64,000 nt of DNA from Tetraselmis striata (taxonomy: Eukaryota; Chlorophyta; Chlorodendrophyceae; Chlorodendrales; Chlorodendraceae): assembly GCA_006384855.1 (NCBI GenBank), contig VCJN01001388.1, positions 62,001-126,000 on the forward strand, written 5' to 3'. Positions 33,698-46,400 of the stretch are shown in pieces (the stretch's first letter is position 1; each line of letters starts with the position of its first letter). The translations under genes were made by a program, and so were the position numbers. A model generated the notes under the pieces. It was given only the letters and a program-made list of their open reading frames with translations. It did not search any database and was not told the origin of the DNA.

Positions 33698-34558
33698 GAG
33701 CACAACACATTGAGCCCTGTTTTATTATTATACCCAGCGCAAGATTCACGACCACTGCTCGGTAGCGCGTGGTAATCGTTGCTTTTCATTGTGATGATAA
33801 TAATGAATATAGAAGGAACGAAATATGCCATGTCTGTTATTTTAATCAAGCTTGAGATTTGTTACTCTGCCCTTGTACTTGACGGCGAGTTTTAATAAGG
33901 GAAGCTCGGGCAATGATTAAGACAGGGCAGATCGGGACACGATTATCGGGATGATGTTGCAAGGTGGTGGTTCGAGGTACGTAGAATAGGGATGTCTTCC
34001 TTGAGAAGTGATACTACGCGAATTGCTACCAGAGGAGAAGGCCCTGCAATAACTGCCGGCATACCCCAATGTAGTGAGCATTACTTATTGAATGGCAGTA
34101 TATCACCTACCGCTCCAATAACACAGTGGGATTGGGTTGCCTGCTGGGCCTGGACAGCTCGCCGCAAAGATATAGTTACAGAAGTGGTGACAGCTGACCC
34201 GCTGTGATTCTCAGCCAAATAAATGCACGCCGCTGCTGCAACTTCAATCTGGGCGCCATCCCGCGGTGACACAACGCCAAAAGGCAGCTGTGCGGGTGTG
34301 CTACTGGGCAATATACTAGATACTCTCCCTTTAGGTGTGCGTGTGGTGATGTGCTAGAATTATATTTGGTTTATATTATGTTGTATTTTATATTTATATT
34401 TGTTGTAGAACTCAAACTATATTATGCGGCGACACTGCCGCTGCCCCCGCGCATTAGTGGTCCTGATACCTGTACACCGCCGTGGGCCGCTTCAGTGTGC
34501 CGCCCAGCGCAACAGTGGCATGCTGGCACGAACACGCAGAGCGACCCTGCTGGCAGCA
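33698..34558. other. Convergent intergenic region
   Basis: About 0.86 kb between the ends of the forward SET gene and the reverse TIR-WD40 gene. It must hold both 3' ends. It is moderately AT-rich with no supported frame; a TGTAA-type word on the reverse strand near 34166-34171 could be an algal poly(A) signal. Confidence 0.4.
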
Positions 34559-37500
34559 TCACGCCACGCAGCCCGGGGTCAGGGGGGGATCCTCCGGCCG
34601 GCACGTCTGGCCGTCGATGGATGACGCCAGCGCAATGTCGCGGACGTCCAACAGGCCCATCTTTGAGAGGTCGCCCTCGTCCAGCTGCCCGTACGTCATG
34701 CGGCGCAGCAGGTCCAGCTGCTGCTGGAAGTCCACCAGAAAGTAGGACACAAAGAAGGTGTAGGGCGCCTCGCCCGCCGGGTGCTCCACCTGCCCGGCTG
34801 GTGACCGGCGAGCACATGCCAGCCGCGGCGTCTCGAGCGAGATCCAGCGGACCCACTGGCAGTGCTCCGCCAGCACCCACACCGCCGCCTCCTCGCCTGC
34901 CGCCTCGGGGACCGTCCACAGCCGCACGGTGCTATCCAGGGACGCACTGGCCAGGTGGCGGCCGTCCTCGGCCCAGGACAACCCATGTACAGCTCCCGTG
35001 TGGCCGGACAGGGTGGAATGCAGGTGAAGCGGCCGCCCCTCGCCTGGGACCTCATGCACCAGCACCACTGCATCCTTGCTGCCACTGGCAAGCAGTCCCG
35101 CGGATGACCAGGCGAGGCTGGACAGGTGGTGCGTGTGCTCGGCCATCTCGCGGACGCCCACCAGCTCCAGCGACACCGACTGCCCGAGCGCCCACGCGCT
35201 GACGGACCGCCGGAGCGTCCACACGCGCACGGTGTTGTCCTCCGACCCACTGGCCAGGAGCACCGTGCCGTCGCTCTTCTCCGTCCAACAGGTCAGCTCG
35301 ACGACGTCGGTGTGACCCTCGAGCAGCAGGCCGTCCCCGCCGCCAGAGCCCACTGGCAGAACGGCGACGGTCTTGTTGGAACTTCCGGCGCTGATGAAGC
35401 GCCCGTCGGCGGACCAAGCCACACCTGCACCACAGACATGCAAGCACCGGGGTCAGTACTTTGCCACAGTTTCACCGTCACGACATGTATCCAACTCAGC
35501 ATGGTATCCGTGCAAAACCTCATTTGGTGGTAATATTGTGTTGGATGGATGAAGTCTATGTGCGCGTCCTTCCGCTGAATATTCGGAGTGCACCGATAAT
35601 ATCACTACATATATACATATATATGTGTGTGTATGTACATGTACATGTATATATATAAATGTATCTAGATGTGTATATATGAAATATTAATACATTCACA
35701 AATATGTGAAATACATATAAATATCATTGTGTTTAAAAAACATCTAAATAAGATATAAAAATATATGTTTTTTATCGAATGATAGCAATGAATCAACGAT
35801 CACTTTCGAGCGGAAAGAGTGTCAGCATGATGTTATGGTTTAAGCGAAATCAGTAGCGGGAGACGTACCGCGCAGCTTGGAAGAGGAGTCCAGCTCTGCC
35901 GCGGCTGAGGACGTTCTGTTCCGTTCCGTGTTGCGCCACTGGTGGGTGACCTCCCAGCTGCCGGTGGTGTCGCTCCATGACCACACCGTCATCCCCGCAA
36001 AGTCGTCGCCCGCTGCCAGCATGTCGGCACCGGGGCTGATGGCCACCGAGCGGGACGGGACGCTTCGTATTTCCGACTGCGGGATGCGGAGCGCGCCGCT
36101 CAGCTCGAACGCCCCCACGACTCCAGTCTCCGGGTCCACCTTCCGCCGCCATACGCAGACGTAGCCCCAGTAGGCAGACGCCGCGTAGGTGTGGCCATCG
36201 GCGCTGAAGTCGCTGCCGCGCACAGCAAATTCCTCGGGATAGTACCCAGTGCAGTTCATGAAGAAGCGCTCGGGACCGTCCAGGGTGAGGTCCTCCGCGG
36301 CACGCCAGCCTCGCACCTCGTTGGACGCGGTGCCCATGACGAGCACGTCGCTGTGCTGCGGATGAATGTCGACGGAGAAGAGTGCGACATCTCCGTCCTC
36401 GTACGTCGCCTCTCTCGTCAGCGTCGCTGTGCCCGCCACGTCATCCACCACCACGCTGCTCACGCCCACGACGTGCGCCACGGTGGCCAGACTCTTCCCA
36501 TCCGACGACCAAGCCAGGTCCCTGATGTCGTCAGGGTGCGGTACCTCCTTGCCAAGCAGGGGCAGCTCAGCCGAGTCGCCGTTGCTGTCGAGTTGCGGCG
36601 CCGCCCACAAGCACAGCTCGCCCGTATCACCCGTACTCGCGAGAATGGTTCCATCGGGGGACCAAGCAACGTTGGTGATGTCCGCGGTGTGGTTCAGTCC
36701 GATGGCCTGGAGCATAACTGGGGGCTTGTTGTCGTCAAAGTACCACAGCTCGACCATGTCCGCAAGTCCACCAGAGGCCAGCAGTGGCATGTGCGGCGCG
36801 AACGACAGCGAACGTATCGCGGCCGGATTTTTAGCGCCCTCTTTGATGCGCGTCACAACCTCCTGGAAGACTACGTCGCCGCTGACGGTGCCGCTGGAGA
36901 GCGCGTCCTTGATGCGCCACACCCTGATGTGGCCATCGTCGTCGCTGCTGGCCAGTAGAGCGCCGTCGCCAGACCAAGCAAGTCCAACGACATCGTTCCC
37001 GTGGCCAGTCAGACGGAAGTGGTTGACCCAGCAGCTGCTGCCTGGCGGCTGTCCCCAGACAAACACCGAACCGACCGAGCCGCAGCTGGTTGCCAGCAGA
37101 CCAGTGTTGCTCCAAGCCAGAGCCCTGATCTGCTTGCCATTGCACTTGTCCAGCACTGCTGGCTCCGCGGTGCTGGGGAGCGGGAGCTCATTTGGCGTAC
37201 GCGGCTCTGCCATCACCCTGCACAGAGCACAGGCACCCACTATGATCAGAATGCCTAGCGCGTAGGTGGCACAAGCTTTTCAACGACGGTGCCTGGCCGA
37301 AGTGTTATGCCACCCTTCCAGCGTTTTTTTCTGTTCTTTTATATTCTGGTATCGTTCTACTCATCATTGCTGAAACAGTGTCATCGGAATACACTGTTTG
37401 GATGCGCTATATTGAGGATTACGTAATTACTCAGTAGATAGTCGCTAGTCGTACCGCCGGCACCACCCCGCCGGTGTCATCAGGCGTCGAAAAAGTACAC

Positions 37501-40320
37501 GTAGTAATCGTTGCCTTTATGATTAACTCAATCCTATTGTTGGGCATCGGTACGCATTCCTTTATCGGTATATATATGATTACAAACAATGCACTCATTG
37601 CTTTCCGAAATCAATTTTCAAACCGACTAATTAGATGTATCTGTCACCTTTCTTTCAAAATATTCCAAACCCTCAACACATTTCCTACTCCATTCTCTTC
37701 CTGTTCTATTCTAAATGCCGCACTTTCGCCCTATTATACTGCTGCGTCAGCAATTAGAAATTTGCAAATAAAACCATTGCACTGTGTAGACCCATACGGT
37801 ATTGTCAAAGCCAAAGGCAGAGCCATGTGAGAGTATAGCCTACAGTACTGTCTGGCACACCATCGCAATGCTGCATGCATGCCACTCCCTCCCCTGCGCA
37901 TATTGCGTATGTATATAGATATATAATAAATGTATAATAGATGTATAGATATATATATGTTGCCTGCGTGGCCCCCGCCGCTCACCTGATCCGCGCTGTG
38001 CCGTCGTAGCTAGCGCTTGCCAGGAACTTGCCGCTGGGGTCGAAGGCCACGCGGGAGACCCGGTCTCCGTGGCCCTTGAGGTCAAAGAACCAGGGGCGCT
38101 GCATCATGTAGCTCACGGCCGCCGTCAGCGCGGGCATCACCAGGGATGGGTAGCCAATACACTGCGCAATCTCCGCAGCGCGCAGCAGCGCATGCAGCTC
38201 CGCTGTCTCCCGCGGCTCGGCGATGTCAGAGAGCAGCAGCACCGTGGCGATGGCTTGCTGCCTCACCGCCACTTTCTGAAGCCTCACGGCCTCGCGGGTC
38301 TTGCTCTCTGCTTGGAGGTAGGACACCCCGGCGAACACCGCCAAGATGGTGATGACCGCAAAGAGCGCGATGCCTCCGGCACGCAGCAGCTTGCGCCGGA
38401 AGCGCGCCTGGTGGCTGGAGGCAGCCACGTAGCCGAGCATTTGCTCCGTCGGCTCCGGGAAGGCGCTGGCAGCCGCGGCCACCTTGACCCAGTCCTTCCA
38501 GTACACCGCTGCAGAGCCCTTCAGCAGCATGTGGAGTGGCCGCCCCGCAGCGTGCCAGGTATCCGCGCGCGTGCACAGATCCGCGTGCTCCTTGCTGTAC
38601 GCCAGGTCCTTGCTCACGTACTCCCTAAAGCGCTCATCCACGGCGCCTGCGCCGAGATTGGCCTCGTCGATGTCTCTGCACGGGCAGAAGTTGATGGCGG
38701 AGAGCAAGCAGAAGATTCGGCGGACCTCCTCCTGCGAGAACGGCACCGCCTTGGGTCCGAATGGCTGCCCATCGTAGCGGCACAGGGCGGTGCCTACAGC
38801 CGGCTCGCGGCTCCACGCATGCTCGGGGCCCTCCACCATGGCCAACATCTCCCAAGCATCCTGATCCAGAATACCGAGCACAAGAGGCTTATTATAATGA
38901 ATGGCGTATGCCAGCTCCTGCGTGTCACACAGCAGCGGCATGTGGAATCAGTGCGATGTGGCCCTGACTACACGAGATGCCGCCAGCATAAAAAGCACAG
39001 CATACAGCACCAGCGAAAAACACGCTCGTACCTCAAGGCAGTTGTAAGACAGCAGGTACTCGCGATCGATGATGCAGACCATCTGTGGGCGGCATGTCAC
39101 ACCGAGCAACGTCATGGCAAGTTGTCCATTGGAAGCAGTGCCGATTTCGACACCTTGCAAGCGTAGGATGTCGAGCAGGTCAGAACATAGATGGGACCGC
39201 AGAGCATGTTTCAAATTGACAGCAAATTCGCGCACAGCATGGGACCCACCTTTGCGCAGCTTTCGATGGCCTCGCCGATCTCCTTTCTCCAGGGGACAGG
39301 CCCTTGGGCGCACAAATCCAGAAAGTCCGCCCAGATCACCACGCCCTACGCAAATCGTCGGTAGCAAATAAGGGAATGGCCACTTTGATCAGCATGTGTC
39401 CCCAGCCAGCGGATAGCAACTGTCCTTCCTCCTCGATCACTACCATTAACGCAAAAGGACGGTCCACTCACATCGTTACCCGTAAGGGCAGCACAGAGTC
39501 GTTTCTTGCGGAGCTGAGACTCCTGCCCACGCCTGAAGGGTGAGGGGGTGGCAAGGGCCAAAATCAGCACGTGTCTGCTGTAGTAACTCGCAGTACACTA
39601 TGATAACGTACGAGAGGGGGCGAGGTATCCGACGCACATACATGCCCTTCAGCTTGATGGTACGCGCAGTATCAGAAGCTGCTCGATCCGGGTTCGATAA
39701 ATGGAGTTGGCTTATCGTACACAGAATAAATCGTAACGATATGTCCCCAACACACGCCAGGCGAAAAGACAAGTGTTAGTGGCGCCGTTGGAATGTCCGC
39801 TCGGCCAAGGGCGACGAGCTATGCACACCGCCATCGATAGACGTGAAGCCAATCATGCAAAGAAGAGAGCTACTGGCATTAGGATAAGGCTGTGGTACCA
39901 GCAGTGGCTGAAGAAGACCTTCGACACGGCCTGCGTCTCGGCGGTTCTGCCGAGGAAGGCCCCTCGCGTAGCGGCGCCGGACGAGACCCATCGCGTCAGG
40001 TTGCTATCGCGTCGACGCTCCTCCTCAGCGCGAAAGGTTTTGTCGTCTAAATTCCAATGCTCATCTGACGAGGCCGTCTTGCTGCCCTGCTTCGACAGCG
40101 GACTCCCCTGCTCGTTGATGGAGGTGGTCAGCCTCTGCGTGTCCGCGGGGGAGAGTGGCTCCGGCAGACTGCCGGCGTCGTACGGCGGCAAATTAACACT
40201 GCCCTGTAGTGGGAGCAGCTCGACGCCGGCTGACCAAAGGATGGGAGGCGAGTTGCGCCGCTCGGCCGTCACTGCCGGCTCGTGCTGACTCTCCTTCACG
40301 CCCCCCTCCTTATCGCTCAT
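34559..40320 (-). CDS. TIR - transmembrane - double WD40 propeller protein
   Basis: Seven phase-consistent exons: 40320-39899, 39532-39472, 39345-39250, 39082-39032, 38917-37986, 37217-35869, 35424-34559; 1258 residues. The N-terminal 130 residues are polar and disordered-looking. A TIR domain follows: KVFFSHCW (about 134-141), GVVIWADFL, PWRKEIGEAI, then SYNCLEELAYAI (205-216), where E211 sits at the catalytic glutamate of TIR NADases. The next linker has YVSKDLAYSKEHADL (310 on) and FPEPTEQ, a pattern I associate with bacterial TIR-WD40 proteins. A hydrophobic helix (about 388-410, IALFAVITILAVFAGVSYL) is followed by a charged helix and an ALLRAAE segment. About 14 WD40-like repeats (487-1190) would make two seven-bladed propellers. 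Inferred role: membrane-anchored sensor whose propellers bind a ligand and whose TIR cleaves NAD+ or signals. No homologous neighbour or operon is present; its start is the first Met of exon 1. Confidence 0.85.
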
Positions 40321-40967
40321 GGTTGCCTCCGATCGTGTAATCGTGTTCCCAGCCTATGTCCGATCGCGGACAAACTTAAGCGCCGCCGTTCCAGGGACCA
40401 GCGGCCGCGGCGCGCCGGGGATCGAGCACACTTCCTGTGCCTAATGGATGTATATGCTGTCTGCCGTCCCGTCAAAGGCGACGCTGACCAGCTGCGAATG
40501 GAGAAGGGGTCGGTGTGCGTGCGCGGACAGTGGCGTCGAATAGCCTGTTCCTTCCGAGCCGGTGGTCGACGACGGCCGGCGTGCTTTGGTCAGACGTCGA
40601 GCCTGCTCTCCCATTTCGAAGTGCTGGTTGTACTTGTACAGTACCGACGGCGGAACCCGCAGGAGTTGCTAGTTCTCGTATTTCATTATTGAATCGGGCT
40701 TCAGCGGCGGGGGCGCATCTACAGGTCCGCGCGTACCCTCGCGTGCATGCCTTGCAATATAGATGAAGTGTTTGAAGTTTGGTGACGTACAGGATGACAG
40801 CGATTTAGAGACTATTTATATCATCGCTGCTAGTCGCTATTAATATAGAAATCCTTGAGGCGGGTGCAATCGTACAGCAACCTACTTCGTTGGTCGTTAT
40901 CATTTTCATCAGCATGTACGGGCAGTCGCAATCAATTAAGGATTGACGACGAGGATTATGCATTTCT
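40321..40967. promoter_or_regulatory. Upstream region of the TIR-WD40 gene
   Basis: Presumed promoter and 5' UTR of the reverse-strand TIR gene. No TATA box was identified close to the start. The forward frame at 40282-40692 overlaps the TIR start codon and looks like a shadow. Confidence 0.3.
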
Positions 40968-41885
40968 TTTTTCGTCCCCGGGACAGTGAAACCCTTGCAG
41001 CGTCTCTACGATACGGCCGTTTAGGCAGCAATTCAGGATTATGCACTATTACGCGCGCTACACTGTGACTGTTGCCATTGCGGCAAGGAATAGCGCTAGT
41101 CGTCGACGCGTGTTTTTCATAATAATCGAAAACCCACTCTGGCTGATCGGCACAAGCGCCGCTTAAATAAAGCGGCACGAGGCGGCGGGTGCTGCTGGTC
41201 TTTTTTTTTCCGCCCCCGGGACAGGACTGGCTGCTGGTACCCACTGCCGGTACTGAATCAGACGATACTCCTGACGCATATATAGAATTTTCAGTACGAG
41301 CTGGTACGAGCATAAATATTCGACACACGCCGTTCGACACATGTTCCAGTTAGTCCAGTGTTTATTTTTCAGTACTGCTTTTAGTTTTTTTGGGTCTAGT
41401 GTCTATTACAGGGTATTTATTCCAGTGTCTAGAGGCAGTACTACTTTCAGTACTGCTTTTAGTAGTAGGTGGATTTGTTACTGCCCTTTTGTAATTCACA
41501 CCAGTTAGTCCAGTAGTCGCTAGTGTCAGGAGTAGCTGCTACTCTACAGCAGTACGATCATTGTTTTCCGCCCCCGGCACAGGACTGGCACCAGTGAAAC
41601 CCTTGCAGCGTCTCTACGACGGCCGTTTAGGCAGCGATCTACACCAGTGCACGTAAGTCTTTGCACATAGAAATCCGCGCGTTTCCTCGCCTCGGTGCCC
41701 AAGCCATGGGGCCACGGGGCCATGGAGCCTTGTAATCCAGTGTATGCAAGCCTCTTACGCCAAGGAGGCAGCCGTTTCTCCCGGTTATCGCACTTTTAGA
41801 ATTGTTCTTCGGCAATGGCATTGCTTGGCACATAGCTAAAACCACAGAAAACGGGCGATGAATAGGGGGCAACTTGTTGGAGGCG
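40968..41885 (+). repeat. Cluster of dispersed repeats A and F
   Basis: Part A of the first dispersed repeat occurs at 40968-41030 and 41566-41640, with a short piece at 41206-41228 (CCGCCCCCGGGACAGGACTG). Repeat F follows at 41650-41885. No gene is supported here. Confidence 0.65.
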
Positions 41886-42432
41886 TAGCTACCATCCTTC
41901 GCATATGCCCGCGCGCTGCCGGTGGTGGGTGGACGTATGCGTGCGCTGTAAGACCACCGAGATTGAGCCCAATCCATGCACGCTACCGATGCAATGCATG
42001 ATATTTCCATGAGAGTGTGCCAGTAATCTCGTCGTCGTGATGGGGCCAATCATCCCACATTTTTCCAAGCTGCAAGATAAGCGCCGTTGGCCGCGCCTCC
42101 CTGGGTGAAAGTAGCAAAAATAAAGTGCCTTCGATTCCATAGGTGCATGCTTATATCGCCCGCACCGTAGGCTAAGCGCCGGCCGGCCCCCTCGGCAGCA
42201 ATGTCGCCACTGCTGCACAGGTATGCGCGCATGTTGTCACACATGTCACCCATCATCCAAAGAAAAAAGCCAAACTGATGACGGGGTCCGCGCGATGTGG
42301 AGACCTATCAAAGGGGTCCTCGCACCTGGGAGCTTGCGTGGAAGGGCACATTGCATGCCCCCATCATGCGCCCCCATCCAAAGTGAGTGGGCTGGCTGGG
42401 ATACCAGAACAGGGGGGTAAACTTTGACATGC

Positions 42433-42551
42433 CATAACATTTCGGCGTTTTATCAGATTGGGCTGAAAATGAGTGCGTTGAAAAGCGCAGGTCACGGGCG
42501 TTCCATCGCACTAATTTTAAGCCCAATCCGATAAAACGCCGAAATGTTATG
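42433..42551. mobile_element. Foldback (MITE-like) element with about 38-bp inverted ends
   Basis: The left arm CATAACATTTCGGCGTTTTA and following bases up to the GGGCT block are mirrored by the right arm, which ends CGCCGAAATGTTATG, with about two mismatches. The inner 40 bp is unpaired. There is no coding capacity. A transcript would form a very strong hairpin. Confidence 0.8.
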
Positions 42552-44250
42552 AATTAAAACGTGATTGCAATATTACTGCTTCTTGCATGGCGAACGGCCA
42601 GTTTGCGAATGTCACATGTAGCCCGCTAGCTGACCATAGACTCCAAACCATGTGCCGCGCGGCATGGGGTAGGTGGCCAAGGCATGTATCTCGGCGACCA
42701 TGGGAGAAAAACACGGTTCTTTATGTCCAAATGTCGGCGTGCCGTGCGCTCAAACCGTTCACAACCCGGCCGTGGAGCACTTGTTACACTGGTAGTGCCG
42801 CATAACATGCGACGCGTGCGCCACGCGCAACGTCGCATTGGCCCCAGCACACCATGTGCACGCTCTTTCATGGTTATCCTCGCAATGGCTGCAACAGCGT
42901 AGACTATGCGTGGGTTTACCGACTAGACGCGGGCAAACCCAAATCATACCCATCTAAACATGCATAGACTTATTATGTGGGATGCTGTTGTTCCGGAGAG
43001 CCCTGGGTAGGCGACGCTCCGTCAACCAGCAAATTGCCGAAGCATTCTGAAACACTAATTAAATGTCAGATAATAATATTGATCATCATCATCATCTATA
43101 TGTCGTATTCATCGCACAGCAATAATCACCATATTTAGCGACTACAATTCGGGCAATGTGACGAAGTTTCATACCTGAGAGATGCTCTGTCAGATGCACA
43201 GGTGACAAGAGACTACATAGTTATGGTAGGAAACAGAGAAGTGGTTACAAGAAGCATGTGACGATGATAATTATACTCCGCAGCAGCTAGAATTCTAGTA
43301 GGCCGTGCTATCAGTGGGCACTTGCCTCATGAATAATGTGTAACTTTGAGAGCTAACTGTTAAAGCCGTTGCACAGTCAATAACGAACATCTGGTCGTTA
43401 GTATCTGCAAGCTGATTGGAAGATACGCATTGTGCAGATGTGGGATTATTATATATATGAAGTAACTTGACAGTTGAATCAGCGATGCGTCGGTTTTTCA
43501 GAAAATTTTATAAGAACGGGTTCTATATCACTGGCCTACAGTTCCATGAATTGCATTGCCAGCGCTTTTAAGTACCATCAGCGAGCGTTTGCATTGCCAG
43601 CGCTTTGAAGTACCAGAGTTTTCTTTCCATTACCAGCAGCGAGTAGCGAGTACCAGTACCAATACGAATACCAATACCAGCAGTACCAACAGTACCAGCA
43701 TGGAGTAGCGAGTACCAGTACCAGCAGCGAGCGCTCGCATTGCCAGCGCTTTGAAGTACCAGAGTTTTTTTCCATTACCAGCAGCGAGTAGCGAGTACCA
43801 GTACTCATAGCCTCCCAATCGTGAGATCGTAATCGGACGGCTGTGTAATTAAGGACCGTGCGTGGGCGGGCGGGCGGGCGGGTGGGTGGATTATAGTACT
43901 TAGTAGTACATGCCAGTAGATAAGCGCTTTAGTCATGCACCTATTGGTCCGATCCGCTGCACTATACGGGTACCCGTACGGCAATAAAGCTCACCGCCGA
44001 AAAATCGACGCTTCGCTGGACAATGATGGATATTCAGTGCTGACTTATGAGTTCCGTCGACTGTTCAGCCTTTGAATGGACATGGATGTGTAGCGCCGAT
44101 ATTTAACATGCGCAAAGTATTATACGATTTATTTTACTCGTATAGAACATCCTTTAGTTATTTTATCACCCCTCCTCGCTGAAGGCATGGGTTGTGATAA
44201 ATCGGTAGAAGAGGAGAGGTATACGCTCAGCAGTTCAGAGCGAAAAAAAT
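42552..44250. other. Spacer with repeat B fragment and local duplications
   Basis: Contains a part-B repeat fragment (42988-43050), an imperfect duplication built on AGCGAGTAGCGAGTACC-type words with TTGCCAGCGCTTTGAAGTAC (43568-43815), and a (CGGG)n run (43864-43890). No gene was recognised. Confidence 0.5.
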
Positions 44251-44255
44251 ACTCA

Positions 44256-46400
44256 TCACCACATTGGACAGGTTTCAAACTGCGGGTTGTTCACGGGCTT
44301 AGTGAAGATGTCCGCGAGCATTGAGGGGATGGGCTCATAGTAGATCCGGATGATGCCGTCCTTGTGTGCGTCGCACACAAAGTGGAGGCGGATATTCAGG
44401 TGCTTGGTGCGGTTGGAGGTGCAGTATGTTGTGGCGATGGCAATGCATGCCTGGCTGTCTTCTCCAATTGGAGTGGGCACTACATGTGGCAACCCGAACT
44501 CTCCCAACATCTACCGTTGGGTAGTTGGCGTCTTTGTATCCACAGAGGCGCAGCTCGTCTCTTTAAAGATGAGTCCACTACGGGCATGGGTGCGCTTCAG
44601 GTAGCGTAGGTATGTCTTGGCATCCTCGCGGTGCGCAACAATGGGTTATTTGGTCATGCATCGGCACATGCGGTTGACAGTCTCGGTGATGTCCGGTCTT
44701 GTTGCCAGAGACGCATACAAGAGGGCGCCCACAAGACTGCGATAGTGCGACGCCATTGTGTCATCCAGCAGCACGGACTCGCGTGGATCGTTGGCTGAGG
44801 TAGGTGTGATGATGGCTTGCTTCCAGTCTTCCATGCCAAAGCGTTGCATGAGATCCTTGATGCACTTCCTCTAATTGATAGTGACTGTGTTGGCATGCGC
44901 TCCACTGCCATGCCTAGGAGCCACTTGCAGGTGCCAAGATCCTTGATGTCGAAGGTTGCACCAAGGGCTGCCTTGAAGTCAGCAATCCAGCTAGGTGACA
45001 GAGTTGCTACAGATCAGAATATCGTCGACGTAGACTGCGACGATGTTGACGATCTCGCTGCCATCTACATAGTATCACGGTAGATATAGGCTCCTGGATA
45101 AATGCGCAGTTGTACGCAGCCTTGATTGCAAAGGAACTCGAATAGACAGTAGGACCCACCAGTTGCGAGGGGCTTATTTCAAACCATAGATGGCCTTCTT
45201 GAGTAGACAAACTAGACGTGGGGAGTCATTAGGGCTGCGCTGCTCAAACCCGGCAGGCTGATCCATGTCGATGTCCCCCTTCAAGTCGGCGTAGATGAAG
45301 GCGCAGTCCACATCGGTTTGCTCACATTGGAGGTTGAAGTAGGCGACGAGGTAGAAGATAAAACGCATGGTAGTGAACTTGACCGTGGATGCAAACGTCT
45401 CGGTGAAGTCCAGTCCGTGTACTTGCGAGAAGCCCTTGGCGCACAGCCTCGCCGTTTAGCGTGCTGCCATCTGCATGATGCTTTGTTTTGAACACCCACT
45501 TGTATTTGACAGTCCCGCGGCCGCCTGGCAGGGGGAAAAGTTCCCACGTCCTGCGATTCATGAGAAAGTTATACTCGGAATGCTGGATGGCAATTTCCCA
45601 CTTAGCGGCATCAGGAGAGGCGATGGCCTCCGTGCATGTTTGCGAGTCGCCCGGTGATTCGCCTGCAACAAGTGGTAATGGTCTCGCAGTGAGTCTCTGA
45701 CATGCGGGACAGCATTATCCAAGGTGAGACGGCTCCTGTGGAGAGCATTTGAGCAGCGCTGGCGAACTCTTCACGACGACCCTTGATGAAGGCGACGACC
45801 ACGGTGGACTCGTCATGGGGTTTGTTTAGCTGATCCAGCTCCATGACCACCAGGTTGAGCATGTTTTCATAGTCAATGAGATCCTCGGTTGGCCGCATGC
45901 GCAGGTAGAGAGCTTCGTTGTGGACAGCACGCGGAAACGGGCTGCGGAGAGGAAGGCGAGAAGAGCGTCAGCGGCTAGGCACCCACGCACGCTTGGGAGG
46001 TGCACTCGAGAAGAAGCGAAGGAGTACGGTCTTGGCTTCTCTGTTTTGAACCACCTGATTGAGCATGGACAAGACACTTGGATGATGGTGTAATGATGAT
46101 GTGTCAGGAGTTCCCTAGAATTCTGCAAAGGTGGCCTTGGTACTGACTTTTGTCTTAAATTGCAACCACCATACTAGGAAGAAGGTTGGGTTCTTGGCAT
46201 CAAGAAGGGTGAGGTGCTTGAAGTCTTTGTATCGAAGGAGATTGTCGGGTGGAGCACTCGGCGAGGAGCCATCGGAGGTCGGCATGACAGCGAGACCAGC
46301 TGAGATGAGGGTCACAGGGCGGGCCCACAAATATTTTGTTGTTCAAAGCGCAGGTGATGTTGCAGAAGGAGGTGTAGAAAAAGTTGTAGATAGCAAGGAG
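44256..46400 (-). mobile_element. Ty1/copia retrotransposon relic
   Basis: Reverse-strand frames in copia order. The gag-like frames at 46115-46330 and 45611-45898 resemble the UBN2 type (DYENMLNLVVMELDQL). RT follows: a W-LFPLPGGR block and VKYKWVFKTKHHADGS (45322-45561), then QTDVDCAFIYADLKGDIDM, QPAGFEQRS and CLLKKAIYGLK (45174-45368). Further on is YRSLVGALLYASLATRPDI (44646-44849), and RNase H ends with HLNIRLHFVCDAHKDG and MLADIFTKPVNNPQFETC (44256-44510). Frames are broken by shifts. Protease and integrase, expected between gag and RT, are not visible in the short gap, so the copy is internally deleted. No LTR pair was identified. Confidence 0.8.

Noticed and set aside
36366-37265. Forward open frame of 299 codons (and 36191-36958, 255 codons)
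   Set aside because: It lies antisense to the long WD40 exon, is Ser/Pro-rich with no domain, and arises from the codon bias of the real reverse-strand gene.
38069-39166. Forward open frame of 365 codons
   Set aside because: Antisense to the TIR/transmembrane exon; His/Arg/Gln-rich composition typical of a shadow frame, no family resemblance.
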